Assembly: GCF_029227915.1 (NCBI RefSeq)
Contig: NC_079875.1
Location: 6,076,001-6,140,000, forward strand
Direction of reading: 5' to 3'
Source: Hydractinia symbiolongicarpus
Taxonomy: Eukaryota; Cnidaria; Hydrozoa; Anthoathecata; Hydractiniidae
Length of the DNA: 64,000 nt
Part shown: positions 22,791 through 35,175 of the stretch, piece by piece
How the letters are laid out: the number at the start of each line of letters is the position of its first letter
Position numbering within the stretch: the first letter of the stretch is position 1
Notes under the pieces: model-generated
Seen by the model: only the letters and a program-made list of their open reading frames with translations
The model's database searches: none
What the model was told of the DNA's origin: nothing
Program-made: the position numbers and the translations under genes

Positions 22791-23329
22791 ATACGCAACA
22801 AAAATGTCCGGTATCTGCGAGTGATCTAAAAATCTGAATTTAAACTGTCCATTAATCAAGACTTTTCGTCAAACTTCGTCCGTTACGCAAGTTTTTTTTT
22901 TTCCTTAAAGCCGATAAATTACATAAAAAACAGGTTAACCATAAGTGAAGCAGAATCCAATACCATAGGCATTCTCATGACCTGTCGAAAAAGTTTCCTA
23001 CCATAGGAGAATTAACAATTGTACAACACATATTTCTGAGGTATGTTAATAGTACTTTTTTTGAAACACAAAAACATAAAAACATACTTAAGGGAAGAAA
23101 TTATTTGCAGAAGAAATTTGTGCACAATAAATAAGTAAATCGAAAGTTTAAGTAAATTTAGTACCTAAGTGTATAAAAACATCCGATTTATGGAATATCA
23201 TTTCTATATTTTTCATCAAAATATCAAAAAAAGAATACTAACAAATGTAAGATCAAATATCGTCACTGAAAATATCGAAAATATTTCTACATGGATCGTC
23301 CTCCACAGACCACTCCTCTTCGTCACTAT

Positions 23330-23530
23330 CATTTGAGGAATTTATTTTTGCCTATGAAAAATTTCAAAAGTTTTGCGGAATTTATTTTTGCGGATGACCA
23401 AAATTTCTTCACTTCTGCAGAATTAATTTTTTGCGGATTTGGGCAAATTCCGCAGAAATTAATTCTGCAAAAAAAAGTTCCGGACAAATTTCTTCCGGAA
23501 ATAATTTCTTCCGTTAAGGTATTTGGAATA
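23330..23530. repeat. Inverted-repeat cluster with GCGGAA/TTCCGC motifs
   Basis: An obvious hairpin spans 23417-23469: CTGCAGAATTAATT on one arm and AATTAATTCTGCA on the other, around a GGATTTGGGCAAATTCC centre. TTTGCGGAATTTATTTTTGC repeats upstream. It reads as a small palindromic element. Confidence 0.55.
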
Positions 23531-24346
23531 ATTCTTAATCCAGTTACCACCATATCTGTTGACGCCAATATATTTATGAACGCCCCGTCGAAAACAGAAG
23601 TCCATAAATTCATTAAAAACTATAATCATTTTATCATGAGATATCTTTGTATAAAGTGTGAAAAAATTAGATTTTTTATACATTTTGCGCTTTTACACTG
23701 TTGATGATCCCACATCTCTTGTATTACCCAAAATGCACATAAGAATAGAGGTAACCTTCTCTATTGTATACTTCAATTTAAAAATAAGAAGCTTAAAGAC
23801 AGATGTGACAGCCATAAAAAGATTTTAAATGCAACATTTAGGTGCAGCTGCAATAATAATTCTAAATTAGATTACCTTATGGAACATTTTTGGGATCCAG
23901 TAGATAAGTGATACACATTCTTTGTCAGTTTCTACATTGATTCCAAAGACTTTAATTCTTTTGTGTTATATTCAACAATATCTTAGTTTTTAAAGCATTC
24001 TCCTCGCAAGTTGGACTATTACTATGCCTATCAATGTATCAACACTGCCCATAACACCTCCAGCTAATGAAGACTAGGTAATCGTCCGCTTTATCTTTCG
24101 ATGTGATAACAAAATTATTGTATCTAGCTAAAGTTTTGATGCAATCTTGTGTTTTGTAATGTTTCTTCCACATTGTCACACTTACGAGTGATTTCAGCCA
24201 CTGAAGTGTCTTATTTACAAAACACCATGACAATTAAAAGAGAAAATGTTGTTGTTTTATACACTCGTCTAAGTTTGACACAAATTCGTTTAAATGAAGT
24301 TCTTTGAAACTAATGGACTGACATCTTTATAAAGTTTTAGCTTGGA
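23531..24346. other. Intergenic, nothing recognised
   Basis: Short open frames only; no domain or repeat that I can place. Confidence 0.35.
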
Positions 24347-24348
24347 GG

Positions 24349-25108
24349 AAAGAATACGGAAGGAGAAACAACTCTTTTAATTCTATTGAAACACTGCGTG
24401 AGGTTCTAGCAGGTGTCTGTATAGAAACTTAATTTGAAATTTTGGCGGTTGTGTGACTAAATTATTCGTGAATAACAATTCGCAACTATGATTGGTTATA
24501 AAAACAATTAGATAATTTGATGATGAATTTGATGATAATACCAAAACAAGAAGCCACATTGAAATTGATAAAATTTCTTTTGTTCTTATGTTAACATAAT
24601 TAGCGAAGAAGCACATGCTCGACACTTTTGTAAACAAAAAGAAAAAGTTTATATCTCGTTTTAAAACGACGTTCTGATATAAGAAGTTATTTCTTTAGTT
24701 AGAATACACATTAATCCAGCACACATTTTGTCGGCACACGTCCGGCGCATATCTATCTATATTGTTTTTCATGATCAAAGTGGTACTCAAGCCTGCAAAA
24801 ATAGGTTAATATCATTAAAAACGCTTATTTCCAAACATATTGTTGAAGTTTTTAACAGCAATGCTTACCGACTTATATTAGGCACACTTTCCATACAAAT
24901 ATCACGTGCCTGCGGCGTGTTACAGTCAGATTTCAATAAAAAAAAGTTAGCCCCTATTAAAGGAGAATATGGAATTTGATCATTTTTTTGCGAAAAAGAC
25001 TCGGTCGAGCACCTCACGCACTGATTCTTTTGAAATTAAAAACAATAGAAAATTCAATACATTTAAAGCGTACAGAAATGAAGTTGTTTCTCCTTCCGTA
25101 TTCTTTTA
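24349..25108. mobile_element. MITE, copy 1 (right end truncated)
   Basis: The left end is GCTTGGAGGAAAGAATACGG followed by AAGGAGAAACAACTC. The right side reads GAAGTTGTTTCTCCTTCCGT and then ATTCTTT before the sequence diverges. Copy 2 (56281-57060) has the complete right end. The body is near-identical between copies. No coding capacity; the 60-90 codon frames inside are incidental and recur in both copies. Confidence 0.8.
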
Positions 25109-25319
25109 CTTTTTACGTTACGGTGCAAGATGTCACTTATTTTTAGCTTATTTTGATTTAAATTTATTAAAATAGAAAAAGTGCGTATTCGTTATTTTTA
25201 AAATAACAATCACCAAAACTCTATCGAATTGTAATTGAAATTAAGTGCTACCGAAAATTGAAAGTTTTCACAAAGGAAGATCAAAAAGCGTTTTAAAAAG
25301 AAATATATAAAAGGAAACG

Positions 25320-26280
25320 CTTCTGACATTTTTTTTCTTTTCACATAACCTTTCGACATTGTAAGTGTTTTTATTACTAACCAATGTGTAGCAAACAATG
25401 AAGTTAATATGACATCCTCGAACTTTAATTAAGTTATGTGACCTTTGCATGACGTGTTGTTTAATATTGCATTCACGTAGACAAAAACCAATGATTGTTT
25501 ATTTCATCTCTTATATTTTTGGTTTATGAAGAAGTAAGGTGAGTGAATTAGTATAAGAGACTAGTCGATAAGGTCCGTGGAAAAATCCACTTGGGCAAAA
25601 AAGAAATAACAAAAATCCGTCATTTATTACTTATTATAAATGATGTGTTATTAATTAGTTTATGTTATGTATAGTTCAGATATTAAAGATGATTGAATTT
25701 ATAAAAGATTATATAAAACACAAAGGTTTGACATCTTTCACTTCTCCCATAGCTGCTTCTGAGTAGTTGTGCTTATGTATCGCCGATAGTATAAAAATAT
25801 TTCGGAGAAACTTATGAGCTTATGAGTCATTGTATTTGATCAAACATGTAAACACATATTCCAATCCTCACAGCATACTTTTTAAAAGCTTGAAATCGCT
25901 ATTGGAATTATGGAATCCTTAAGAGCGCAACGGGCGATATAGGAACGTACTCCACATTGGTTCTCTACATTGGCAATGTTTACTTTAAACTTCCAAGTCT
26001 GGCCTACCGAATTGTTAGGGGAGCAAGGGGCGCTTTCAGGATACTATAAATTTCTCTCATTCTCCATATGGCTAGTTTTTACTGTAGACCTTCAAGTTGG
26101 GCTTTAGCAAATTGTTATGGAAAAAAGAGGCACTATCGGTCCACGTTCTATCACTGTCTATATGGTTGATGTTTGTCTTTACGATTTGAGACGATTATGG
26201 GGGAAAAGGACGCAATTAGCATGCTCAAAGAGTTCTCATAATTTCAATACAAAGAAATAAGAATTGGGCATAAGAAAATT
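25320..26280 (+). repeat. Segmental duplication block upstream of gene C
   Basis: It matches 49200-50110, which lies upstream of gene E/F, in the same order: AACCAATGTGTAGCAAACAA, CATCCTCGAACTTTAATTA, TTTATTTCATCTCTTATATT, GACTAGTCGATAA, CTTCTCCCATAGCTGCT, TGAGCTTATGAGTCATTGT, CCTCACAGCATACTTTTTAA. A weaker third copy is at 58075-58225 upstream of gene G. The block therefore travelled with the RING genes. Confidence 0.75.
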
Positions 26281-26984
26281 TTTTTTTAAAGTACGACATT
26301 GTATTGCCACAATTTTAGGCAATATTGTTTGAACATTGAAGAGCAACTTGGATAAAAGCAAATTAGGCATGTACAGTTTTCTTTATATAGTAGAGGATTG
26401 TTAAGATGAAAACAATATTCAAGATTATATTAACTTATTAAGTTTTCCCTTTTTCTGAAATAAACTTTGTTATACATAAAAAGGTACATTTTATCACCAA
26501 ATAAGGGAGCACTGGCAAATAATGCAAATAATGAAACCCAATTATCAAGTTCAATTGAACCAACTAGCCTTTGTTTTGAACTGAATGTCTATAAATGTAT
26601 TCGTCGTTGTTAAGTTTGTTGAAGAACAGGGCGTAAATAGAATGAATTCGGGTGTGTGTGTCGATGTAAATAAACCAGAATCCACGAAAAAATATAGAGC
26701 ATGGCGATCAGAATGTAAAACTTTTAAAGAAAGTAGTGTTTTATCATTTATCTATTAATTATACCATTACAATGAGTACATATAAAATGAGAGCGGGGTT
26801 TACCAGTGGAAATAATTTTACTTAGCAATAAAAAAGCAATATAACATGATATTTTGTGAAAAGCAATTCAGAGATGAGAATACTAATTAATATAGTATGC
26901 GCAAGCAGAAAATTATTCACCTTAAAAATTAATAGTTACATCATAACCTTATTTCTTAGAAGAACCGTGGAATTTGAATGCAAA

Positions 26985-29900
26985 ATGGAATGCAAGGTTT
27001 GTTCGCGCATATGTCATGAACCGATAATTCTTAACTGTACACACGAGTACTGTCAAGATTGTGTAGATGGTATTTTGCAAGTTAACGTTGATGCTAATGG
27101 TAAATTGAAATGTCCATTAGGATGCAAACAAAAGACAGCAGTAAAACAAAAAGGGACAGGGTAAGTGGAAATTAAGTGTAATTTTGTTATTATGAAGGGG
27201 ATTACCAAATTTTCTGAGTGGATGAGCGGTCACGTTTTTATCTATATGTGCAAAAATCTAAAACTAACATAAATTTAAAACAACGCTCTAAAATTATGGG
27301 AGTACTAAAAACGTGTCATAGTAATAACTTTTTAAACGTTGTAATTGTTGAAAACAACAATTACAATTGTATTATAGTTATTACACAGAGATTTTTTGCT
27401 TATTTTTCTCTTCAAAATATATAATTTAAATTCAATCGTCAAAATGTTCCTCTTCGCTATCTTTAAGCGTGACTTATTACTGAAAAATTATTTAGGGCAC
27501 CAAAAAAACTTTGGTCAACATAACAGAGCCTGTTTTACAATTAATGTGTTTTTGCTTTGTCCATTACATCAACGTTGTGTATTTTTCTTTAAACATAAGA
27601 AATTAACCTTCTTCTCGCTGTAGAATAATAAAGTTGATCAATATATTAGGAAAAGGGGTGTTTTTGTAGAACTAATTACAAAACAAAACAAAAAGCCGGT
27701 GCGGTTTTTGATTAATACCTTAGTAACAAAGTAACCGTGAAAGAATTAAGGTGAAGATGTTGTAGGAATAGTCAACAAAATTATAAAAATTCGACCTTGT
27801 TAAGAAAAGAATTCCTACTGGTTGTAAGATTATAAAATATTTACCTACTTTAAAATCTTTTACGTGACACAAATCAGCATTTTTAGTGTCACTTTTAGCA
27901 TGCCTTATTATTCTCTTATTGTTAACCGTCTGGATTTTTCAAGCGGGAAATACGGGTTTTTAGGCATTCTGATTGGCTTAGCGCTCTTGACGCAGGTCGA
28001 TATGTTGCGGTATTGCCGGTCATCAAGAAAAATGGTAGCTTATAATGTAAAGAAGCACGAAAAAAAGATTGAAAGTGATTATATATCCTACAATACAACG
28101 GTAAAAACATTTTTATAGGATAGAAACAAAACAATGTCAAGTTTAACAGTTAAAATAACCAGATTCAGCAACATTTTGTCTGGATGCTCCTTCAAGATGG
28201 CTAGTTAACTAGCTACATTGTGCATAAAACAAACGATGATCTGATATCCGGTTTTATCAAAAAATACTAAATACAGGGGGACGAAATCATAAAATATACA
28301 TCACCTCTCATTTTCCGATTCGTTCCTTCAGCTTTCTGGGTACTGAGTCAATATAAAACTCGTTGAAGCCTATGTTATTCTTGGCTGGCTAGCTAGTTAA
28401 AAAAATTACTTCAGCATTCGCTGTAACAATATTTTAGCTGCGCATTCAACTTTACACATTATTCTGTATCTGTCGAACATCGTAATATTTTTTTTGCAAA
28501 GTTTTCTTCTATAGGAACTTTTGAATTCTAAATAGAATATTTGTTTTTAGACAGAACTGTTTCAAATTTTGACCTCGAATGTTAACAAAAGTAGTGCTAG
28601 TGAATTATATTATTATAAGAACACTAAATTAAAATTCTTATTTTTTATTTTTATCTAACTTAGACGGTTAACAAATACGATAATATCGCCCTCAGTCATT
28701 GCACCGACCTCGGAACCTCGGTCGGCACTTAGAACTCGGGCGATTTTTTGCGGTAAAGGGTAATCGGTTATTATTGTATTATTATTCTCTTTACTGTGTC
28801 AAAATTTGTCAAAACAAAACAGCTTTCATGTTCCTATTAATTTTAAGCTAATAAACAATGCTTTAGTGCAATCATCATGATTTGGTTTTCCGTTGACCGT
28901 GATAAAATTAGGGTACACAAGTTTTCTTAACAAAATTTTTTGGCCCAAAAAACAGTACTCAGATAAATAAAAATAAATTAATTTGTAACTTTTAACATTC
29001 TTGTGCAGTGTGACAGAAAACAAAATGTTTAAAATTTTTGGAATCATTTTTGGAGTTTAAAGGCCTCCTTTAAGGCGTATTTAATAAGAAAATCGAATTA
29101 AATTTATTTAGTGATATGAAGAGGGAAGATGAAGAGTATACATTTAATGGTAAGAAAACTTTGTATTTTGTCACAGCTGTCATAATACCTAAAGATCTTG
29201 TCATAATTCGACATGTATAACACATTCTTCTACCAGATTAGGTTCCAGCGCTATATAAATAAAAGAAAATTGTTAATAATATTAAACGCTAAGTAGGGAA
29301 CGGTTTTTTATTCCCACTTGGCCAGAATAGGATAAAAATAGTTAACTATACAACTAAGTTCTAGACAAACAATAGACCAAAACACAACATATTATATATT
29401 AATTTTTAGGTTAAAAATGATTTTTTAAGTTTTAATAACAAAAAATGATATGGAAATTGTTTTTTTAGGCTAAAATGTTTTTTTTTTTTACATGGCAGAA
29501 ATGGCGTTAAAGTTTATTCGTCTATCTTGTAACATGTAACAATAAGCAAAATATAAGACTGTGTTGTAAAATATATATTCTCGATTATTGATTATTATTA
29601 CATACCCTTCAACACTATTTTATATACAATAAATCTAAATGTTTCGTACAAGATATCGTTACTCCCTTTCATGGGTCTTTTATTTTGCAAAAATGCAGTA
29701 GAAAAATAAACAATGAGATATTAGGTATATGCGCCTCGTGGAATATTGCTCACCTAGAGTGGATAAATCTTGATATTCAACGAACAGTCCTGCAATATCT
29801 GCTTAAATCTTGTATAATTTGCGTTTAGAACTTGTTGAAATTATTAAAAAAGGCGATCACAAAAAGTTTCAATCGATTCTCATTGATAACCCAGGTATCG

Positions 29901-30400
29901 CTAAAATGATGGATCCAGGTGGATGTGAAACACTGCTGGTGGTAGCTGCACGTCTCAACAAACCTTCCATAGTAAAACATTTAATTGACGCTGGTAGTAA
30001 TGTGTATGCTACGAATTTAGATAATACGAATGGATATCACTTCAGTGCACGCTATGGTTATTATGAGGTTTTAAAATCTCTTATGGAACACAACGTTGCA
30101 ATAATAAACCAGGAAAACTATCGCGGTTATTCACCACTACATGAAGCGTGTTATGGCGGTTCTGTTAAATGTGTTAAGTTGTTGTTGTCAGTACCACATA
30201 TTGATGCAAATGTAGAAGATGACGATTATAGCACACCGTTGCATTGTGCAACTCAAAAAGGTCATATTGCGTGTGTAAGGTTACTGTTGTCATCACGGCT
30301 TGTCGATGTGAATAAAAAAAACTCACACTGTCGTACTGCTTATAGTTATGCTGCTGGAGATGTCAAAAGGTTATTCGAAAAACATTTCAAAACAATCTGA
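26985..30400 (+). CDS. Gene C: short RING-linker-ankyrin protein (261 aa)
   Basis: Exons 26985-27160 (RING), 29112-29149 (38-nt linker, GDMKREDEEYTFN) and 29829-30400 (ankyrin) join in phases 2 and 1. The RING is C3HC4 (C3, C6, C18, H20, C23, C26, C43, C47, with CPLGC). The ankyrin exon carries about four repeats (TLLVVAARLNKPSIVKHL, YSPLHEACYGGSVKCV, STPLHCATQKGHIACV), one more than genes A, B and G. There is no B-box and no coiled coil. The start is the ATG directly before ECKVC; the frame stays open through eight codons back to an acceptor TTATTTCTTAG (exon would start at 26960), so an upstream exon or a spliced-leader site is possible. The likely activity is RING-type ubiquitin ligase with ankyrin target binding, inferred from domains. 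The upstream region is duplicated before genes D and E/F. Confidence 0.8.
28490..28790. repeat. Dispersed repeat in intron 1 of gene C
   Basis: 28490-28695 matches 32240-32445: TTTTTAGACAG(A/G)ACTGTTTC, GTTAACRAAAGTAGTGCTA, TATTATAAGAACAC. The following stretch has short inverted arms ATCGCCC/GGGCGAT around a CCGACC...GGTCGG core at 28703-28725. Confidence 0.6.
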
Positions 30401-31740
30401 TTGATAACTTTTATGATGTGCATACTTAAAAGGCGTATACAAATAAGAATCCAGTGAATCCAGCAATCCAAAAAAAAAGTTAGTAATAGTCAAAAAATAT
30501 TTTAACACTTTAATAATTTATTTGATAAGATAATACCAAACTATTTAACGGGTTGGGCGCGCAATTTTACTGCGCTAATTGATTTTCATGGTGACGTTTG
30601 TTGTATATTTTAGGATTTATTCTAGTATTGTGATGTATTTTCTATGACATGTATATTCGAAGCAGGAGAATGAGAGATCATTACTTTAGCGTCATGGCGT
30701 ACATATCGTGTGCTTATACTAACAAAACAACTTCGCCTATAAACACAACTGTCTCAGTATAATGAAAAGTAAACATTATAAAGAAAATGCCAAAACTAAA
30801 AAAAGTAAGGGAGGTCTTTTTGCGAAAAAATGCTCCAAACTTGTTTGAAGCAGGTAAGTTTTTACCTCTATACGATAAAAACAGGTTCCTAAACCAAAAT
30901 ATTTATATATGAGATATTAGAAGTTCGATCTTGAAAACATGGCAAAGGACGAATTTACAATCGAGTTGAGGTTTTGTAAAAGGGTCACAGATTTTTTAAG
31001 GTAATATTATGCCGCTAGATTTAACTGAGGTGTCTACGATTCTGTTAAAGCAATGTGTATATTCTTAAAGAGATTTGCCTACTCCTACCCTTAACGATAT
31101 GTTAAATAATGGTCTGCAATATCGTCCAGTTTATTGCAGACCAAATTCGAGCAAAATATGTCCCACTTGACAATTTTTGAGGGTTTTTTAATGGGAAAGT
31201 GAGAATTATCAGTGGACCAAGACATAACATATTTTATACAACAGCCAAAAAAAGGTACACGCACTAAAAGTTTAGTCTGAGGTGGGCCAAATTGGCTTAA
31301 TAGGTAAATATTTTGCCCCTGTTGAAGAAAAAAAGCTGGGTTACTCGCAAAGGTTTGATTAATTACCGATATCTAAGGATCTGAGAGGTTTCAGATCTAA
31401 CTTTCTTGCATCATACTGGCGTTTTTCAATTTCAACAAGATTTTTAAAACAGCTTCAAATTTTTGACATAAAAATATTTATAACACCGATGAGGTTTAGC
31501 TTCCTGTTTTCTAACCGGTCTAGTCCCACCAACTCTTTCCTTTGGCGAGATAAGTTCAAAATTTTGCATATTCAAAAAATTTTACCCCCATCCAATCGTA
31601 ACATTTATTTCCCGAAATCCTTGTCTGTCTTCTATCATCAGTGGATAATTGGATAATATTTGTAAAATATCCTCTTTCTTTTCTTCTTTTAAATCAGCTT
31701 CGTGTTTTTCTCCTGTTCGGTTTTTTATCATAGGAATCCA
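30401..31740. other. Intergenic; one possible tiny exon
   Basis: At 30787-30853 an ATG opens a 22-codon lysine- and arginine-rich frame (MPKLKKVREVFLRKN...) ending at a good GTAAGT donor in phase 1. It could be a first exon, but no acceptor partner is identified. Otherwise nothing is seen. Confidence 0.3.
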
Positions 31741-31744
31741 ATAA

Positions 31745-32006
31745 CTCGTTATTATTATTATTATTCCGAATATTTATACAGGATATATTCACTTCAGTGT
31801 TTGAAACACTGTTATCAATGTGGGTCCTGTGTTTGGAATGTATACATTAAGTATACACCGGCATTACCTACCCAATTTCCCTCACATGGCATGGGTTGAC
31901 CCGTAGCTGTAGTATTGACACTTGCTAAACATGCCCGCGCTGTGGACCGAACCACGGACCTTGTGATTACGAAGAGAACTCCATAACCACAGGGCCACGC
32001 GCTACG
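31745..32006 (-). mobile_element. tRNA-derived SINE, copy 1
   Basis: Read on the minus strand it begins GCGTGGCCCTGTGGTTATGG, a tRNA-like A-box region, then GGTTCGGTCC as B box, a ~150 bp body (GGGTAGGTAATGCCGG, GGACCCACATTGATAACAG), and a tail of AAT/AATAAT repeats. The second copy at 54915-55150 agrees over the whole length. Confidence 0.8.
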
Positions 32007-33285
32007 AACGTTTAAAGTCGAGATGGCTGCAACGTCCTCCATGGTGAAAAGTCAAATAAATGAAAACCTCATGTTGGATGAGACGTGTTGGATGAAGCAG
32101 GTCAAATAAATTTTTAACTTTCGAAATGTGACAAATTTTCATTTAACATCATCTAACATTCGAACGAAAATATTGGATGAAATGTTGGATGCATTTGAGC
32201 CGGCCTTTATAGGTGTCGTTGTAATATTTAGTTTACAAAGTTTTATTCTATAGGGACGTTCGAATTCTTGAGAGAATGTGCGTTTTTAGACAGGACTGTT
32301 TCGAATTTTGACATCAAGTGTTAACGAAAGTAGTGCTAATGAATTATACTATTATAAGAACACCAAACGGAAATTCGTCTTTTTTTATTTTTAGACAGTT
32401 AAGAAATACAATAATAACCGATTACCGATATCGCCCGTATAGACAGGATCATGCATATGGATATGTTCATTTAAGTTGAGTATCACAGCATCACTGCCTT
32501 GTGAGGAAATTGTAAAGGCCTACAAACGTACAACACAACACGCGATAAGCAAGTGAACCTCGGTTAATCATACAGGGTGAAAAGAAGCACTAAATAAGAA
32601 GCACTAAAACTTAATGAGTAACATTTCTGCTTAAACTATATGCATGCATTCAACACAGCCAAGTCAAGAGAAAAGCACTATGAATACTTTTTTGTTTTTT
32701 ATTACTATATTTTACCTAGAAGATGGTCCTAATATTTCAAAACATACACTTTACTCGTTTTATATTCTTAAACGATGCGGGAGATTTTTTACAGAATTAA
32801 TTTGAAATTCAACCCGCCTAAACAATATAGTTTTGTTGCGTATAAGCAAAATCTATAAACCATCCAGGTTAGTGGGCTAACTCGGCTTGCCAAAATTCCA
32901 ACAAAACAAAATGCTAATTAGAATTAAGTAGAAATAATGGAGTAGACGTCTTTTTCACAACCAACCAGCACCCGCCAAATCACTTTCTTTTGCAAAATTT
33001 TATTCTTCTTCTATTGCAATGCACAAAAAATTAATTGGTGACCCGCGGATAAACTTCGTGCCTCGCTACTTCGGTTACCATTTTGCGTGACAGGCAGATA
33101 CAGGTATACGAGTATTATATAGCATGCAATCTGAAACTGATTATACTGCCTTTTATACATGCGCAGTGTTAAACGCTTGCAATTCTACGCCGAAAACCTT
33201 TTAAACAATCAAGAAGCCAGACTTTTATTATTCTTTCATTAATCATGTCATTCCAATCAGTTAATATAGAATAGGAGCGGGGTTT
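32007..33285. other. Intergenic with repeat pieces
   Basis: 32240-32445 is a copy of the repeat at 28490-28695. 33040-33120 holds a reverse fragment of the GTCTGTC/ATGCAAAATGG repeat seen at 2455-2500. No gene. Confidence 0.45.
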
Positions 33286-33550
33286 AACAGTGGAAATAAT
33301 TTTACGTAGCAATATAAAGCCAATAAAACATGATATTTCATGAAAAGCGATCTGGAACCGAGAATACTAATTATTATAGAATTCGCAAGTAGTAAGAGAA
33401 AATATATTCACATTTAAAATTATTGATGACGCTGTAACCTCTTCTATTTCTTAGAAGAGCTGTGGAAGTTAAATGCAAAATGAAATGCGAGGTTTGTACA
33501 CGCACATAGCATGAAGAGATAATTCCTAACTGTGCACACGAGTGGTGATA
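33286..33550 (+). pseudogene. Gene D, 5' part: duplicated upstream region and broken RING
   Basis: 33286-33480 follows 26795-26985 nearly base by base (GTGGAAATAATTTTAC, ACATGATATTT, GAGAATACTAATTA, TATTTCTTAGAAGA). The RING begins MKCEVCTRT at 33480, hits TAG at 33507, continues HEEIIPNCAHEW and then hits TGA, after which similarity to gene C stops. The second half of the RING (C23-C47) is missing. No linker exon was found between this and the ankyrin exon. Confidence 0.8.
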
Positions 33551-33755
33551 GAACAGTTTTCAATTTTCGTAGGGTTATAAGGATTTCACATGGTGGTTTT
33601 ATCTTCTTTAAGACTCTTCTCTCTGTTTTTTCCATCTATTTTGTAGCTGAAAAATCGAGTGTAACTTTTGTTTCGTGATCGGATCATAAGATGACAAAGG
33701 ATATAAATTGTCATGTAATATTCCTTTCTCTTTTTCTAATCTAATTTGTTTTTAG

Positions 33756-34317
33756 AACTTGTGGAAATTATTAAATATGGTGATGTCAAGAAATTGCAAT
33801 CCATTCTTATTAGCAATCCAGACATCATTAAGATAAGAGGTATTTTTGAAAGTACACTGTTGATGGAAGCTTCATATGACAACAAACCATCAATAGTACA
33901 ATGTTTGCTTGATGCCGGTAGTGATATGTATGCTGTGAATAACTTGCGTGATAATGCATATCATTGCAGTGCACATGTAGGTCACCTTGATGTTTTAAAA
34001 GTTTTAATTAATCATGACGTTACCAAAGTTAACAAAGTAAACAATTGCAATGACACACCATTACATAATGCATCTTATAGTGGTCACATTGAATGTGTTA
34101 AGTTGTTGTTGTCAGTACCACATATTAATTTACAAAACTGGAGGAATGAAACACCTTATATTTAGCATCTTAAAATGGTTATGTAGAACTTGTTAAGTTG
34201 TTATTGTTGGTACCGCATATTGATGTGAATATACAAAACTGGAAGAATGAAACTGCTCATGATATTGCTCGTAATAACACTATCAAACGTTTATTAAACA
34301 AACATCGGAGAAAATAA
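33756..34317 (+). pseudogene. Gene D, ankyrin exon, disrupted by frameshift and nonsense mutations
   Basis: The exon starts after TTTTTAG with ELVEIIKYGDVKKLQ and stays open to TAG at 34162. A one-base frame change near 34155-34160 followed by TAA where relatives have a codon before NGY leaves the last repeat (GYVELVKLLLLVPHIDVN, NETAHDIARNNTIKRLLN) in another frame up to 34317. With the broken RING this locus cannot make the full protein. A truncated ankyrin-only product would still be readable to 34161. Confidence 0.8.
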
Positions 34318-34392
34318 TTAACTGATAATTTACTTGTTTATTTTCTTACGCAATTTTTAAGGTGGTAGCTATTACACATTTTTTGATACAAG

Positions 34393-34458
34393 AAAACTGC
34401 TGATGTCATTGCGTGTAATGATACTATTAAACGCTTTTTTAAATATCAAAGAAAATGA
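34393..34458 (+). pseudogene. Orphan ankyrin C-terminal fragment
   Basis: The frame KTADVIACNDTIKRFFKYQR-K-stop matches the C-terminal cap of the other ankyrin exons (KTAYDVARNDTVRSLLEAYL in gene B). It lies 75 bp after the end of gene D, so it looks like the leftover of another tandem copy. Confidence 0.7.
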
Positions 34459-34744
34459 ATATTTCGTTAGAAATTTTGTCGCATGGCATATTCTTACTTT
34501 TTATTTTTATTTTAGTAAATGTAATTTTGAATTTTGGAACATTTAGTAACAAGTTAAACGTTATCGTAATCTAACAAAAATTTTAACAAAACTGATTGTC
34601 AGTCCGTATAAAATTCATTGGTTGTTCCGAAACATATATTTTGATTTTAAGACTATCACTAGTCGTGCATATCTCAAACATCGTTATTTCGTGCATCCTC
34701 AACACAAAGGCGCGATTCAGTTACCATTTTAAACAAAATAAGGT

Positions 34745-35050
34745 TATTAATTTAGAGACTAGTCGGTGGCCGATGAATAAATTCACGAGTTCGCCCGTCC
34801 TTTATATACCACATTTTATGTGTCTCGCTACTTGAGTTACTATTTTGCGCAGAGACAGACAGAATATAGCTATTATTATAGACCGGTAGAACCGGCGTCA
34901 AATCATTGGGTTAAGCCATTAGTTATCCAGGGTAACCCGGCGTTGAACGCCAGGTCTAGCCTTTACGTATCGGGAAACCGAGCCATACATCCGGCTGAAG
35001 CGTTTAGTACAGTTATTCTTGGCGCCACATGTCTATTGAATTAGTACTAA
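34745..35050. repeat. Dispersed repeat fragments
   Basis: 34756 begins GACTAGTCGGTGGCCGATG, a diverged form of the ACTAGTCGATAA end. 34850-34870 has GCAGAGACAGACAGAATA. 34900-34970 contains inverted pieces of the GGCTTAACCC/GCCGGGT repeat known from 4500 and 7090. Confidence 0.5.
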
Positions 35051-35091
35051 AAAAAGGACTTTCTCGCAACAGCGGTTCAAACAAAAAATTA

Positions 35092-35175
35092 ATACAGTGG
35101 ACTCTCTATAACTCGAACAGCCACGGGGAATCGGAAACTGTTAGTTATAGAGAGGTTCGGGTAATAGAGATTTAG
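35092..35175. mobile_element. Solo end of a Tigger/pogo-like element
   Basis: TACAGTGGACTCTCTATAAC and TCGAAC at the left, then GTTATAGAGAGGTTCGGGTA inverted within 60 bp. Sequences of this type are familiar ends of Tigger-like transposons; no transposase lies nearby. Confidence 0.5.

Noticed and set aside
24969-25175. 68-aa frame, with a near-copy at 56914-57099
   Set aside because: Both are inside the MITE copies; conservation reflects recent duplication of the element, and no domain is seen.
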